DNA of 64,000 bases from Propionigenium maris DSM 9537 (lineage in GTDB: Bacteria; Fusobacteriota; Fusobacteriia; Fusobacteriales; Fusobacteriaceae). The DNA is taken from NCBI RefSeq assembly GCF_027925155.1, contig NZ_BSDY01000008.1:62001-126000 (forward strand), given 5' to 3'. Of this stretch, positions 54,646-62,175 are shown piece by piece. The position numbers were made by a program, and so were the translations under genes. Position 1 is the first letter of the stretch. Every line of letters starts with the position of its first letter. A model generated the notes under the pieces. It did not search any database. It was not told the DNA's origin and saw only the letters and a program-made list of their open reading frames with translations.

Positions 54646-55485
54646 ATGAAAAAGATAAGAGTAACGGTACCTGAAGATATATGGCGGCTTATGAAAAATG
54701 ATATAGATGAGTTTGGGATAAACAACAATAAGCTGTGCAACTATATATTGGATAAACTGAAGTACAACAAGGAGATAAATGTAGAGAAGGATCTGGAGAT
54801 CCAGGGGAGACCTCTGAAGAAGATCGTTCAGTTTGATCTCAATGTGGCAAATAAGGAGATCTACTATGATATCCTGAGGGAAAATAAGGTAGAGGTAGAG
54901 GCGGAGTATTTTAGGGAGCTCTTTGAGATATACTGCTCCAAGTTTAAATACCTGAGGGAACTCTTTGTCTTTGAGGACAAGGTAAGGGCTATAATGGAGG
55001 CCATAAAGAATAAGAGGAAGGTCAAGCTGAAGTACCTGGGAAAGGTATCCACTGTGGATCCCTACTTTATAAAGAGAGAGGAGCAGGGGGATGAGAACTA
55101 CCTCTTCTGCTACGATGAAAAGACGGGGGAGTATCACAACTACAAGCTGAAGGAGCTAATTGTAGTTTCCTCTCTAGATGAGAAGATAAGGGGAAAGGAC
55201 AAGAAGTATGTGGAGCATGTGAGGAAGAACTTTGATCCCTTCCTGGGAAATGGTAACTTCGTAAAGGTAAGGTTTACTCCAAATGGGGAGGTTCTCTATA
55301 AGAGTCTTACCAACTACAGACCTAAGCTCATTAAGAAGGAGGGAGATCTGTTTACCTTTGAGACCTCAAATGAGAATGCAAAACTCTACTTCAGGCAATT
55401 CTTAAAGGATGCAGTGATAGTTGAGCCTGAAGGTCTTCGTGAGGAGATAAAGGCTGATTTCCTGGAGGCCTACAGGAGCTACTAA
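54646..55485 (+). CDS. RHH-WYL transcriptional regulator
   Basis: 279 residues. N-terminal ribbon-helix-helix-like part (KKIRVTVPEDIWRLMKNDI, then INNNKLCNYILDKL) for DNA binding, a linker, then a WYL domain (about 120-200: KVSTVDPYFIKREEQGDENYLFCYDEKTGEYHNYKLKELIVVSS), the SH3-like ligand-sensing module, and a C-terminal WCX-like part. WYL regulators respond to small nucleotides or nucleic acid and are common near defence genes, none of which are seen here. GGAGG 5 bases before ATG. Confidence 0.82.
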   Translation: MKKIRVTVPEDIWRLMKNDIDEFGINNNKLCNYILDKLKYNKEINVEKDLEIQGRPLKKIVQFDLNVANKEIYYDILRENKVEVEAEYFRELFEIYCSKFKYLRELFVFEDKVRAIMEAIKNKRKVKLKYLGKVSTVDPYFIKREEQGDENYLFCYDEKTGEYHNYKLKELIVVSSLDEKIRGKDKKYVEHVRKNFDPFLGNGNFVKVRFTPNGEVLYKSLTNYRPKLIKKEGDLFTFETSNENAKLYFRQFLKDAVIVEPEGLREEIKADFLEAYRSY

Positions 55486-55579
55486 AGTTTTTGGATAATT
55501 CTTTTTTAATTTTTTGATCTATGGTACAATTTGAAGGGATAGTAGGAAATGACTACTACCAGATTGAAAAAAGGTAAAA

Positions 55580-56068
55580 ATGGGTGATATTTTGAGTCTG
55601 ATTATCTTGAGAAAGGCCACTGAGTCTGACATAGCTGATATATATAAGTACCTGCACAGGGACTTTATAAAAAAATATTCACAGAATGGAGAGAAAGCCG
55701 AGTGGGAGAGCCACAGAAGATGGTATAAGTTTCTCATAAACTCCGACAGCTACCTTCTCTATATTATAGAGGATGAGAATGGAAGGTTCCTGGGACAGCT
55801 GAAGTTTGAGCTGGAGGGAGAGACCTCTATAGTGAGTATCTATCTCCTGAAGGAGATAAGGGGCAAGGGGCTTGGAAAGATAATAGTAGATATGGGGATA
55901 GAGGAGCTTCTTCATGAGAGTGATGAGGTGGATGTAGTCCTTGCATATATACTGGAGGAAAATGATGCTTCCCTTAATCTCTTTAAATCCTGTGGGTTTA
56001 CCTATGAGAGAGAGGAAGAGTATGGAGGTCTGGATCACCACCTCTATATAAAGAGGCTGAGAGGTTGA
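55580..56068 (+). CDS. GNAT family N-acetyltransferase
   Basis: 162 residues. GNAT fold: ILRKATESDIADIYKYL start, the acetyl-CoA pyrophosphate-binding motif EIRGKGLGKIIVDMGIEEL and a C-terminal NDASLNLFKSCGFTYEREEEY typical of amino-group acetyltransferases (RimI/PhnO-like). Substrate unknown. Start at ATG 55580 with AAAGGT; an internal TTG is possible. Its stop codon overlaps the -35 of the tyrS leader promoter. Confidence 0.87.
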   Translation: MGDILSLIILRKATESDIADIYKYLHRDFIKKYSQNGEKAEWESHRRWYKFLINSDSYLLYIIEDENGRFLGQLKFELEGETSIVSIYLLKEIRGKGLGKIIVDMGIEELLHESDEVDVVLAYILEENDASLNLFKSCGFTYEREEEYGGLDHHLYIKRLRG

Positions 56069-56093
56069 GAAAGAAATCAAAGTGTGCTATACT
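56065..56093 (+). promoter_or_regulatory. promoter of the tyrS leader
   Basis: TTGAGA (56065-56070), 17-bp spacer, extended -10 TGCTATACT (TATACT 56088-56093). The GNAT stop codon is inside the -35 region. Expected transcription start near 56100. Confidence 0.82.
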
Positions 56094-56142
56094 TTTGGAA
56101 GTATTATTCTAGAAGATTATTGAAGATAGAAGAGGTAAGAAA

Positions 56143-56193
56143 ATGAAAAAGAACTTCACATTAGGGAACAGATATTATTACTATTATCTATAG
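56143..56193 (+). CDS. tyrS leader peptide (16 aa, five consecutive Tyr)
   Basis: ATG at 56143 preceded by AGAGGTAAGAAA. Sixteen codons: MKKNFTLGNR, then five Tyr codons in a row (TAT TAT TAC TAT TAT, 56173-56187), Leu and TAG. It lies between a clear promoter and the intrinsic terminator that precedes the tyrosyl-tRNA synthetase gene. Five successive codons for exactly the amino acid handled by the downstream gene is the hallmark of ribosome-mediated attenuation. The peptide itself probably has no function. Confidence 0.88.
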   Translation: MKKNFTLGNRYYYYYL

Positions 56194-56205
56194 AAGGTTT
56201 GTAGA

Positions 56206-56305
56206 AGTACAGACCTATTTTGTATTTAGTAGATAAGGATCTGTACTATGAGAGTGAAGTTTTAAGATAAAGGTCTCATAGGGTGTTCCTATGAGACCTT
56301 TTTTT
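56206..56305 (+). promoter_or_regulatory. tyrS transcription attenuator
   Basis: Terminator: 12-bp perfect stem AGGTCTCATAGG/CCTATGAGACCT (56271-56282, 56288-56299), GTGTT loop and T7. Competing antiterminator: CTATGAGA (56246-56253) pairs with TCTCATAG (56274-56281), the 5' arm of the terminator. A third segment, AGTACAGA (56206-56213), pairs with TCTGTACT (56240-56247), overlapping the antiterminator by 2 bases. TTATCTA (in the Tyr codons, 56184-56190) can pair with TAGATAA (56230-56236). Which ribosome position favours read-through cannot be settled by eye. No T-box sequence is seen. Confidence 0.82.
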
Positions 56306-56373
56306 ATTGAAAAGCAACGATATCTATGGTTGTGTTTTGTGAGTACGTCAGAGGACTGAAGAGGATTCTGATT

Positions 56374-56402
56374 TTGATTAATTAAATATTGTAATTTAAA
56401 AT
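56374..56402 (+). promoter_or_regulatory. possible second, attenuator-independent tyrS promoter
   Basis: TTGATT (56374-56379), 17-bp spacer, TAAAAT (56397-56402), after the attenuator and 40 bases before tyrS. A GACTTT-AAGG-AAAGTC hairpin (56406-56421) lies next to the RBS. Confidence 0.4.
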
Positions 56403-56441
56403 AACGACTTTAAGGAAAGTCAATTTATTTGGAGGGAAAAG

Positions 56442-57680
56442 ATGGAGAACACTGAAAGAAATCCACAGGTTGAAGCAGAAGTAAAGAGACAATTGGAAGC
56501 ATTTACAAGGGGAGTAGAGGATCTAGTATCTGAAAAGGAGCTGGAGAAGAAGATAAGGAAATCTTTAGAGACTGGAAAGCCTCTAACTGTAAAGTTAGGA
56601 ATCGATCCTACTGGATCGGACCTTCACATTGGGCACGCAGTACCTCTAAGAAAGTTAAAGCAGTTCCAGGAGATGGGGCACCAGGTAAAATTCCTTATTG
56701 GAACTTTTACAGCTAGAATCGGAGATCCTACTGGAAAGACTGAAACAAGAAAGATGCTGTCAGCAGAGGATATCGCTAAGAATATCGAAACTTACCTAGA
56801 CCAGGTTAAGCTAATCCTAGATATGGAGAAGACAGATGTTGTATACAACCACGAGTGGTTAGAGAGTCTAGGGCTTGAGGATGTACTTAAGCTTCTTTCT
56901 CAGTTTACAGTTCAGCAGATGATCCAGAGAAAGGACTTCTCAGACAGAATAAAGGCAGATAAGCCGGTATCTTTAATTGAGTTTATGTACCCTATCCTTC
57001 AGGGGTATGACTCTGTGGCAATCGAGGCAGATGTAGAGCTTGGAGCTACTGAGCAAAAGTTCAACCTACTTAGAGGAAGAGACCTTCAGAAGAACGCAGG
57101 ACAGGAGCAGCAGATATGTCTTATGATGCCTATCCTAGTTGGACTAGACGGTGTGGAGAAGATGTCAAAGTCTCTGAACAACTACATAGGTATTACAGAG
57201 GCTCCAAATGATATGTTTGGAAAGGTAATGTCTATCTCGGATGAGCTTATGTGGAACTACTATGAGGTAGCTACAGATGTACCTATGGATGAGATAAAGG
57301 CTCTGAAGGAGGGGGTAGAAAACGGAAGTGTTCACCCAATGGACTGTAAGAAGAGACTTGGATCTGAGATTGTAACTATCTACCACAACGCAGAGGAGGG
57401 AGCAAAGGCCAGAGAGTGGTTTGAAAATGTCTTCTCCAAGAGAAATATGGATGTAGATCTTCCAGAGGCAAAGATAGAGGCTGAGGAGATTGGAGTAATC
57501 GATCTTCTTGTAAAGGAGCTTGGATTCTTTAAGGGAACATCTGATGCAAGAAGACTTATCCAGCAGGGTGGTTTCAAGGTGAACGATGAGCCTATCAAGG
57601 ATGTAAAGGCTATGGTTAAGATAGAGGACGGAATGATCGTAAGAGCAGGAAAGAAGAAGATAGTTAAGATAGTAAAGTAG
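56442..57680 (+). CDS. tyrS: tyrosyl-tRNA synthetase
   Basis: 412 residues. Class I synthetase charging tRNA-Tyr. HIGH motif intact (HIGH at 62-65 in DLHIGHAVPLRKL), KMSKS at 240-244, tyrosine-binding sequence FMYPILQGYDS and GATEQKFN, C-terminal S4 domain (DARRLIQQGGFKVNDEPIKDV). The KLGIDPTGSDLHIGH start, and the intact HIGH, place it in the TyrZ-like group. TTGGAGGG is 6 bases before ATG. Preceded by an attenuator with a five-Tyr leader peptide; followed by a terminator. Confidence 0.98.
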   Translation: MENTERNPQVEAEVKRQLEAFTRGVEDLVSEKELEKKIRKSLETGKPLTVKLGIDPTGSDLHIGHAVPLRKLKQFQEMGHQVKFLIGTFTARIGDPTGKTETRKMLSAEDIAKNIETYLDQVKLILDMEKTDVVYNHEWLESLGLEDVLKLLSQFTVQQMIQRKDFSDRIKADKPVSLIEFMYPILQGYDSVAIEADVELGATEQKFNLLRGRDLQKNAGQEQQICLMMPILVGLDGVEKMSKSLNNYIGITEAPNDMFGKVMSISDELMWNYYEVATDVPMDEIKALKEGVENGSVHPMDCKKRLGSEIVTIYHNAEEGAKAREWFENVFSKRNMDVDLPEAKIEAEEIGVIDLLVKELGFFKGTSDARRLIQQGGFKVNDEPIKDVKAMVKIEDGMIVRAGKKKIVKIVK

Positions 57681-57685
57681 GAATG

Positions 57686-57709
57686 AGCCCCCAGAAGGGG
57701 GCTTTTTTA
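57686..57709 (+). terminator. intrinsic terminator of tyrS
   Basis: AGCCCCC-AGAA-GGGGGCT stem with T6. Confidence 0.93.
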
Positions 57710-57790
57710 TTTTAGATTTATTCCAGAAAATTAATTTTAAATAGGTGGGTTCAAGGGTATACTTGGTAATAAATTATCTGGGAGGGGAGT

Positions 57791-58597
57791 ATGAAAATAT
57801 TTATAAGTGCAGATATAGAGGGGAGCATAGGGGTTCTTGACGGTTGTGAGTGCAGACATGGAAATGAGGAGTATGAGAGAGCAAGGAGGTATATGACTGA
57901 GGAGGTGGCTGCAGCAAGCAGGGGAGCTTATGGGGCAGGAGCCAATGAGGTAGTTATAAAGGATGCCCATGGAACGGGAAGGAATATAATAATAGATGAT
58001 CTACCAGAAGAGGTAGAGGTTATAAGGGGATGGAGCGGGCATCCCTTCACCATGCTCCAGGATCTGGATGCTACCTTTGACGGGGTAATATTTACCGGGT
58101 ACCACAGCGGAGCAGGGATAGGAGGAAATCCCCTAGCTCACACAATTAGTGGGGGAGTTGTCCAGGAGATAAGGATAAACGGAGAAAAGGCATCGGAGTA
58201 TCTTATAAACAGCTATACAGCCAGCTATGTAGGAGTGCCTGTTATCTATGTATGCGGGGATAAGAAGCTCATAGAGGAGGTAGAGGGGCATAAACTTGGA
58301 GTAAAGACTCTGGCTGTAAAGGAGGGAAGTGGAGGTTCAGTAAGAGGGGTGAGCCTTAAAAAAGGTATAGGATTAATAGAAGAGGGAGTGGCTCAAGCTG
58401 TAAGGGAGATTGAAAATATAAGAAAGATGGAGTTTCCTAAGGAGTTTAAGCTGGAGCTGATATTTAAGAGTGAGGCTCAGGCAGTGAGGGGAGGTTTTTA
58501 TCCGGGAATGAGGAGGAGCGGGGCCTATGAAGTAGAGGGAGTCTTTACTGATTACTTTGACCTTCTGAGGGCACTGATGTTTTTAATAAGGGGATAG
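57791..58597 (+). CDS. M55 family D-aminopeptidase DppA
   Basis: 268 residues. Zinc D-aminopeptidase family. MKIFISADIEGSIGV gives the first metal ligands (Asp8, Glu10); KDAHGTGRNI, FTGYHSGAGI and TISGG... follow as in DppA. Cleaves D-Ala from peptides, possibly in cell-wall peptide recycling. Length close to 274 of B. subtilis DppA. Start with GGGAGGGGAGT upstream. Single gene between terminators. Confidence 0.9.
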   Translation: MKIFISADIEGSIGVLDGCECRHGNEEYERARRYMTEEVAAASRGAYGAGANEVVIKDAHGTGRNIIIDDLPEEVEVIRGWSGHPFTMLQDLDATFDGVIFTGYHSGAGIGGNPLAHTISGGVVQEIRINGEKASEYLINSYTASYVGVPVIYVCGDKKLIEEVEGHKLGVKTLAVKEGSGGSVRGVSLKKGIGLIEEGVAQAVREIENIRKMEFPKEFKLELIFKSEAQAVRGGFYPGMRRSGAYEVEGVFTDYFDLLRALMFLIRG

Positions 58598-58637
58598 AGA
58601 AGTTCTTCATAAAGACTAAACTACCTTTAGAAATTAG

Positions 58638-58667
58638 AAAAGGACCCCTATTCAGGGATCCTTTTTT
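58638..58667. terminator. bidirectional terminator, dppA and brnQ
   Basis: AAAAGGA.CCCT-ATTC-AGGG.TCCTTTT (one C-A mismatch); T6 on the plus side and an A-run on the minus side. Confidence 0.8.
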
Positions 58668-58674
58668 AAATTAA

Positions 58675-59952
58675 TTAACCAACCTCTGCTACTGCTATCC
58701 TTCTACTCTTAACTAAGCCTGCTGCAAGGGATGCTAGCAGTGTTGGGATAAGCCATGCAAATCCCTCTGAAGCCAGGGGCAGAAGATCGAAGTGAGCTGT
58801 CAATGAAGATGAGATATTGAAGTCGGCAATAACTTCCAGGACACTGAAGAGGAGCCCTGTGGCGACCCCTGTTCTATAGATTTTAGTATTTTCAACTTTA
58901 AGTATATTGAGAACTATGAGGATAATAGTTACCGGGTAGAGGATTGTAAGTACCGGAACTGCTATATCTACCATAAATCCAATTCCTGTAGCTCCTAAAA
59001 CACTTGAGATAGCACAGGTTGCTATTGTAATAGTTCTATAGGAAAACCTTGTTTTTTCTGCAAAGAAGTTGGATACAGTAGCAACTAAGGCTATGGAGGT
59101 TGTAAGGCAGGCTACTGTTACACACATCCCTAGAGCCATTACCCCAACCGATCCAAGGGAGGTCTCTGCAAAATACATAACAAGCTCAGCCTTTCCAAGG
59201 TTTAAGCCGTTGCCGTTGGCCATGGCTCCCAAATAAAGGAGACCGCCATAAACGACTGCCATACCTATTCCTGCTATGATACCGGCTTTGACGATCATAG
59301 AGCTCTGCTCCCTCTCATCGGTATAACCATTTCCCCTGAGGCTCTCAGCTATAACTGTACCAAAGATAACGGAAGCTATGGCATCCATAGTCTGGTATCC
59401 CCCGAAGAAACCGTAGGAGAAGGAGTTCTGAGGTGTGATACTCTTTCCAGGAACTCCAAAGCCTGAAAGGATTCCCTTTCCTATAATCAGTGCAAGTATG
59501 GTAAGGATGATAGGGGTCATATACTTTCCGATATTATTTAGAAGCTGAGAGGGCTTTATTACCAGTATATAAACAACTATAAAGTAGCAGCCCGATGCAA
59601 GTAAGGGGTTAATATCTCCAAAGTTTGGAGCAATTCCCATCTCATAGGCGGTAGCTGCTGTTCTCGGTATAGCCAGCATGGGTCCCAGTGCAAGGATCAT
59701 AAGGGAAAAGTAGAGGGTGTTAAATCTTTCAGAGACTTTATCTGCAAAGTTGTGGATACTTCCCGCTCTACTGAAGGCCATAAGCCCCCCTACAGGAAGA
59801 CATATTCCCGTAAGAAAAAATCCAGCTGAAGACATGAGCCACTCTCTACCAGTGACAAGACCTATTCCTGCTGGAAATATAAGGTTTCCAGCTCCAAAAA
59901 ACATAGCAAATATTGCCAGGCCAAATATAAATACATCATTCTTATTTTTCAT
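58675..59952 (-). CDS. brnQ: branched-chain amino acid:cation symporter BrnQ (LIVCS)
   Basis: 425 residues, about 12 membrane segments. IFGLAIFAMFFGAGNLIFPAGIG at the N-terminus, followed by the LIVCS pattern and a late GATGIGFMVDIAVPVLTILYPVTIILI. Imports Leu, Ile and Val with sodium or proton. GAGG precedes the ATG at 59952 on the minus strand. Upstream, GTGACGATTGT occurs twice exactly 100 bases apart and may be a regulatory site. Confidence 0.93.
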   Translation of the reverse strand: MKNKNDVFIFGLAIFAMFFGAGNLIFPAGIGLVTGREWLMSSAGFFLTGICLPVGGLMAFSRAGSIHNFADKVSERFNTLYFSLMILALGPMLAIPRTAATAYEMGIAPNFGDINPLLASGCYFIVVYILVIKPSQLLNNIGKYMTPIILTILALIIGKGILSGFGVPGKSITPQNSFSYGFFGGYQTMDAIASVIFGTVIAESLRGNGYTDEREQSSMIVKAGIIAGIGMAVVYGGLLYLGAMANGNGLNLGKAELVMYFAETSLGSVGVMALGMCVTVACLTTSIALVATVSNFFAEKTRFSYRTITIATCAISSVLGATGIGFMVDIAVPVLTILYPVTIILIVLNILKVENTKIYRTGVATGLLFSVLEVIADFNISSSLTAHFDLLPLASEGFAWLIPTLLASLAAGLVKSRRIAVAEVG

Positions 59953-60220
59953 AGTAAACTCCTCTGTGTCGTGGTGCTTAATTTTTGTGACGATTGTATA
60001 ATTTTATCACACAAAAGGGAGGGAGTCCATAAAATTGTGTGCTTTTTCAGTATTTAGATCCTTCTGGTGCGGAAAGTTAGTATGAAGTGACGATTGTTAC
60101 CAATATAATGAACTCTTAATGTTTTTTATGAAAGGAGAAAGGAATTAAAGGTTTTAAATAATGAGTGGTTAAGTGAGTTTGAGTTTTTGAGAGAAGGGTA
60201 GAGTAAAGGATCCAAGGAAT
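59953..60220. promoter_or_regulatory. upstream region of brnQ with repeated motif
   Basis: No gene. GTGACGATTGT at 59987-59997 and again at 60087-60097. The first is part of a TGTGA-N16-TCACA arrangement read on either strand, overlapping a TATAAT-like region. Confidence 0.35.
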
Positions 60221-60244
60221 AAAAAAAGCTGCCCTCAGGCAGCT
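60221..60244 (-). terminator. terminator of pyrophosphatase gene
   Basis: AGCTGCC-CTCA-GGCAGCT stem (60227-60244) with A7 on its left, a T-tract on the minus strand. Confidence 0.88.
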
Positions 60245-60253
60245 AATCTTTTA

Positions 60254-61864
60254 TTACATAGACTGACTTGCAGACAGAAGAGATGGTACGATCTGCTTCT
60301 TTCTGGAAAGAACTCCGTCAAGCCAAGCTGAGTTGTTTTCTAACTTTACTCCAAAGGCCTGTTCCACAAGCTTTGAAGAATCACCAAGAACAAGAACCTG
60401 AGAACCTGAGTTGATGATGTCTGTGATAACAAGGATGAATACATCCAGTGCATTTTCCATAAGCTTCTGATCCATAACCTTTTCAAGTTCAGCCTGCTTA
60501 CTTAACATTCCGGCAACATCAACAGTATTAACCTGAGAGATGGTAACATTTAAATCAGCCATATTAAATGTCTTGCTGTCCATGTCGATGATCTCCATAG
60601 AAGTCTTGTCTCCAAGGGAAGTTCCAGCTATAAGCATCTCCATTCCGTACTTCTTAGGATCTACCCCTGCAATCTCGCAAAGCTCTGTGGCTGCTTTGAT
60701 ATCCTGCTCTGTACAAGTAGGTGACTTAAAGATAAGAGTATCTGAAAGGATGGCACTTGCCATAAGTCCAGCTATCTGCTTTGGCGGTACAATTCCCGCT
60801 TCCCTGAAGAGCTTGTATACGATGGTACAGCAGCATCCTACAGTTTCAGCTCTTATGATAAGGGGTTCATTGGTCTCGAAGTTACCGAACTTGTGGTGGT
60901 CCACAACCTCTAGAACCTTGGCATCCTTGATACCGTCCACCGACTGGTGGTGCTCATTATGGTCCATAAGGATAACTTCTTTTCTAGTGAAGTTGATAAG
61001 GTTTTTAGATCTTATAGTTCCAAAGAGCTTACCGTCCTTACCTACAACTGGGAAGTTACTCTGGTTAGCTTCCTTCATCAGGTCCTTTACCTCACCTATG
61101 AAGTCATCCTCCTTGAAGTGGTAGAACTTCTTCTTAGGGATGATAGATGAAACTGAGATAGACTGAGTGATAAGCTTAAGAGTTTTAAATAGGTTGCTCT
61201 TAACCTTGATGATAGCACAGTCCCTTCCCTGTCTCGGGCTGATGTAGTCTTCATCCTTGGCGCAGACAATAATAAGTTTTGCCCCTGCGTGGATAGCCTT
61301 GTCGATTCCGTCGAAGAGAGTAGTTGTAACAACGATATCTCCCTCTTTAACTGAATCCATCTCCGATGCAGCTTTAAGTCTTCCCTGGATAACTCCGCTA
61401 GGGTACTCTCCACTGATAATCTCTCCCTTTAGAAGCTCCAAGATATTCTCATATGTAGATGAATACTTAGTGAAAAGATCCTTGTAGTCCAGCTCAAGAT
61501 AAGCATTGGCAATGTGTGAAACATGAAGCATTCCCATAAGCTTCTTTTCCTCATTTATAACTGGAAGACTGGAGAAGTTCTCTCTGGTCATTGTTTCAAG
61601 GGCTGTTTTCAGTGAATCAGTAACATTGATAGCCTCAGTTTCTACCTGGGTAAGGTCTCCGATCTGAGGTCTAACTGTATCGATAAACTCAGGTTTTTTT
61701 ACTCCGAAATATTTTAAAACGAATTCCGTTTCCTTGCTTAGATCACCTAATCTCACTGGAGTAGCTTTTACTCCCTGCTTATTTTTAAGATAAGAGTATG
61801 AGATAGATGAACATATGGAATCTGTATCTGGATTTTTATGTCCAAAAATTAGAACCGAATCCAT
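60254..61864 (-). CDS. CBS-domain manganese-dependent inorganic pyrophosphatase
   Basis: 536 residues. Family II PPase split by a regulatory insert. DHH part: GHKNPDTDSICSSISY at the N-terminus and VVDHHKFGNFET after the insert; DHHA2 part near the C-terminus with SRKKQIVPSL (substrate-binding SRK motif). The insert contains a CBS domain, a DRTGG domain and a second CBS domain (about 70-300), which in relatives bind AMP/ADP or diadenosine polyphosphates and control activity. Removes pyrophosphate in anabolism. GGAGGTACAATTT precedes the ATG. Confidence 0.93.
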   Translation of the reverse strand: MDSVLIFGHKNPDTDSICSSISYSYLKNKQGVKATPVRLGDLSKETEFVLKYFGVKKPEFIDTVRPQIGDLTQVETEAINVTDSLKTALETMTRENFSSLPVINEEKKLMGMLHVSHIANAYLELDYKDLFTKYSSTYENILELLKGEIISGEYPSGVIQGRLKAASEMDSVKEGDIVVTTTLFDGIDKAIHAGAKLIIVCAKDEDYISPRQGRDCAIIKVKSNLFKTLKLITQSISVSSIIPKKKFYHFKEDDFIGEVKDLMKEANQSNFPVVGKDGKLFGTIRSKNLINFTRKEVILMDHNEHHQSVDGIKDAKVLEVVDHHKFGNFETNEPLIIRAETVGCCCTIVYKLFREAGIVPPKQIAGLMASAILSDTLIFKSPTCTEQDIKAATELCEIAGVDPKKYGMEMLIAGTSLGDKTSMEIIDMDSKTFNMADLNVTISQVNTVDVAGMLSKQAELEKVMDQKLMENALDVFILVITDIINSGSQVLVLGDSSKLVEQAFGVKLENNSAWLDGVLSRKKQIVPSLLSASQSM

Positions 61865-62175
61865 AAATTGTACCTCCTTTAATTATAAATCACTTAGTAT
61901 TTTAACATTATTTCCTAGTAAGGACAAGGGAAAACAGCTATAATGTACTAAAAAAATATTTTGCAGAATAAAAAGTTTTCGTATGTTCTATTTGCGAAGA
62001 TGTACACAAGTTGTATGAGGGAAAAAATGGTAAAATAAAAAACTTTCTTGTGTGTTTTTTCATAAAAAAATATAATAGTTAGGGAAGGGCAACCTGAAGG
62101 CGAACACTTGGAAAAAAATTAAAAATAGAGATAAAGGAAGCTACAGTAGGATAGCAGATGAGCGGAGGAAGATAG
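61865..62175 (+). promoter_or_regulatory. divergent intergenic region with ligA promoter
   Basis: TTGTGT (62048-62053), 17-bp spacer, TATAAT (62071-62076) reading towards ligA, giving a leader of about 90 bases. No riboswitch or small ORF recognised. Confidence 0.65.

Noticed and set aside
56206-56441. T-box riboswitch upstream of tyrS
   Set aside because: No T-box-like GGTGG.ACCGCG sequence before the terminator; the five-Tyr ORF explains the leader better.
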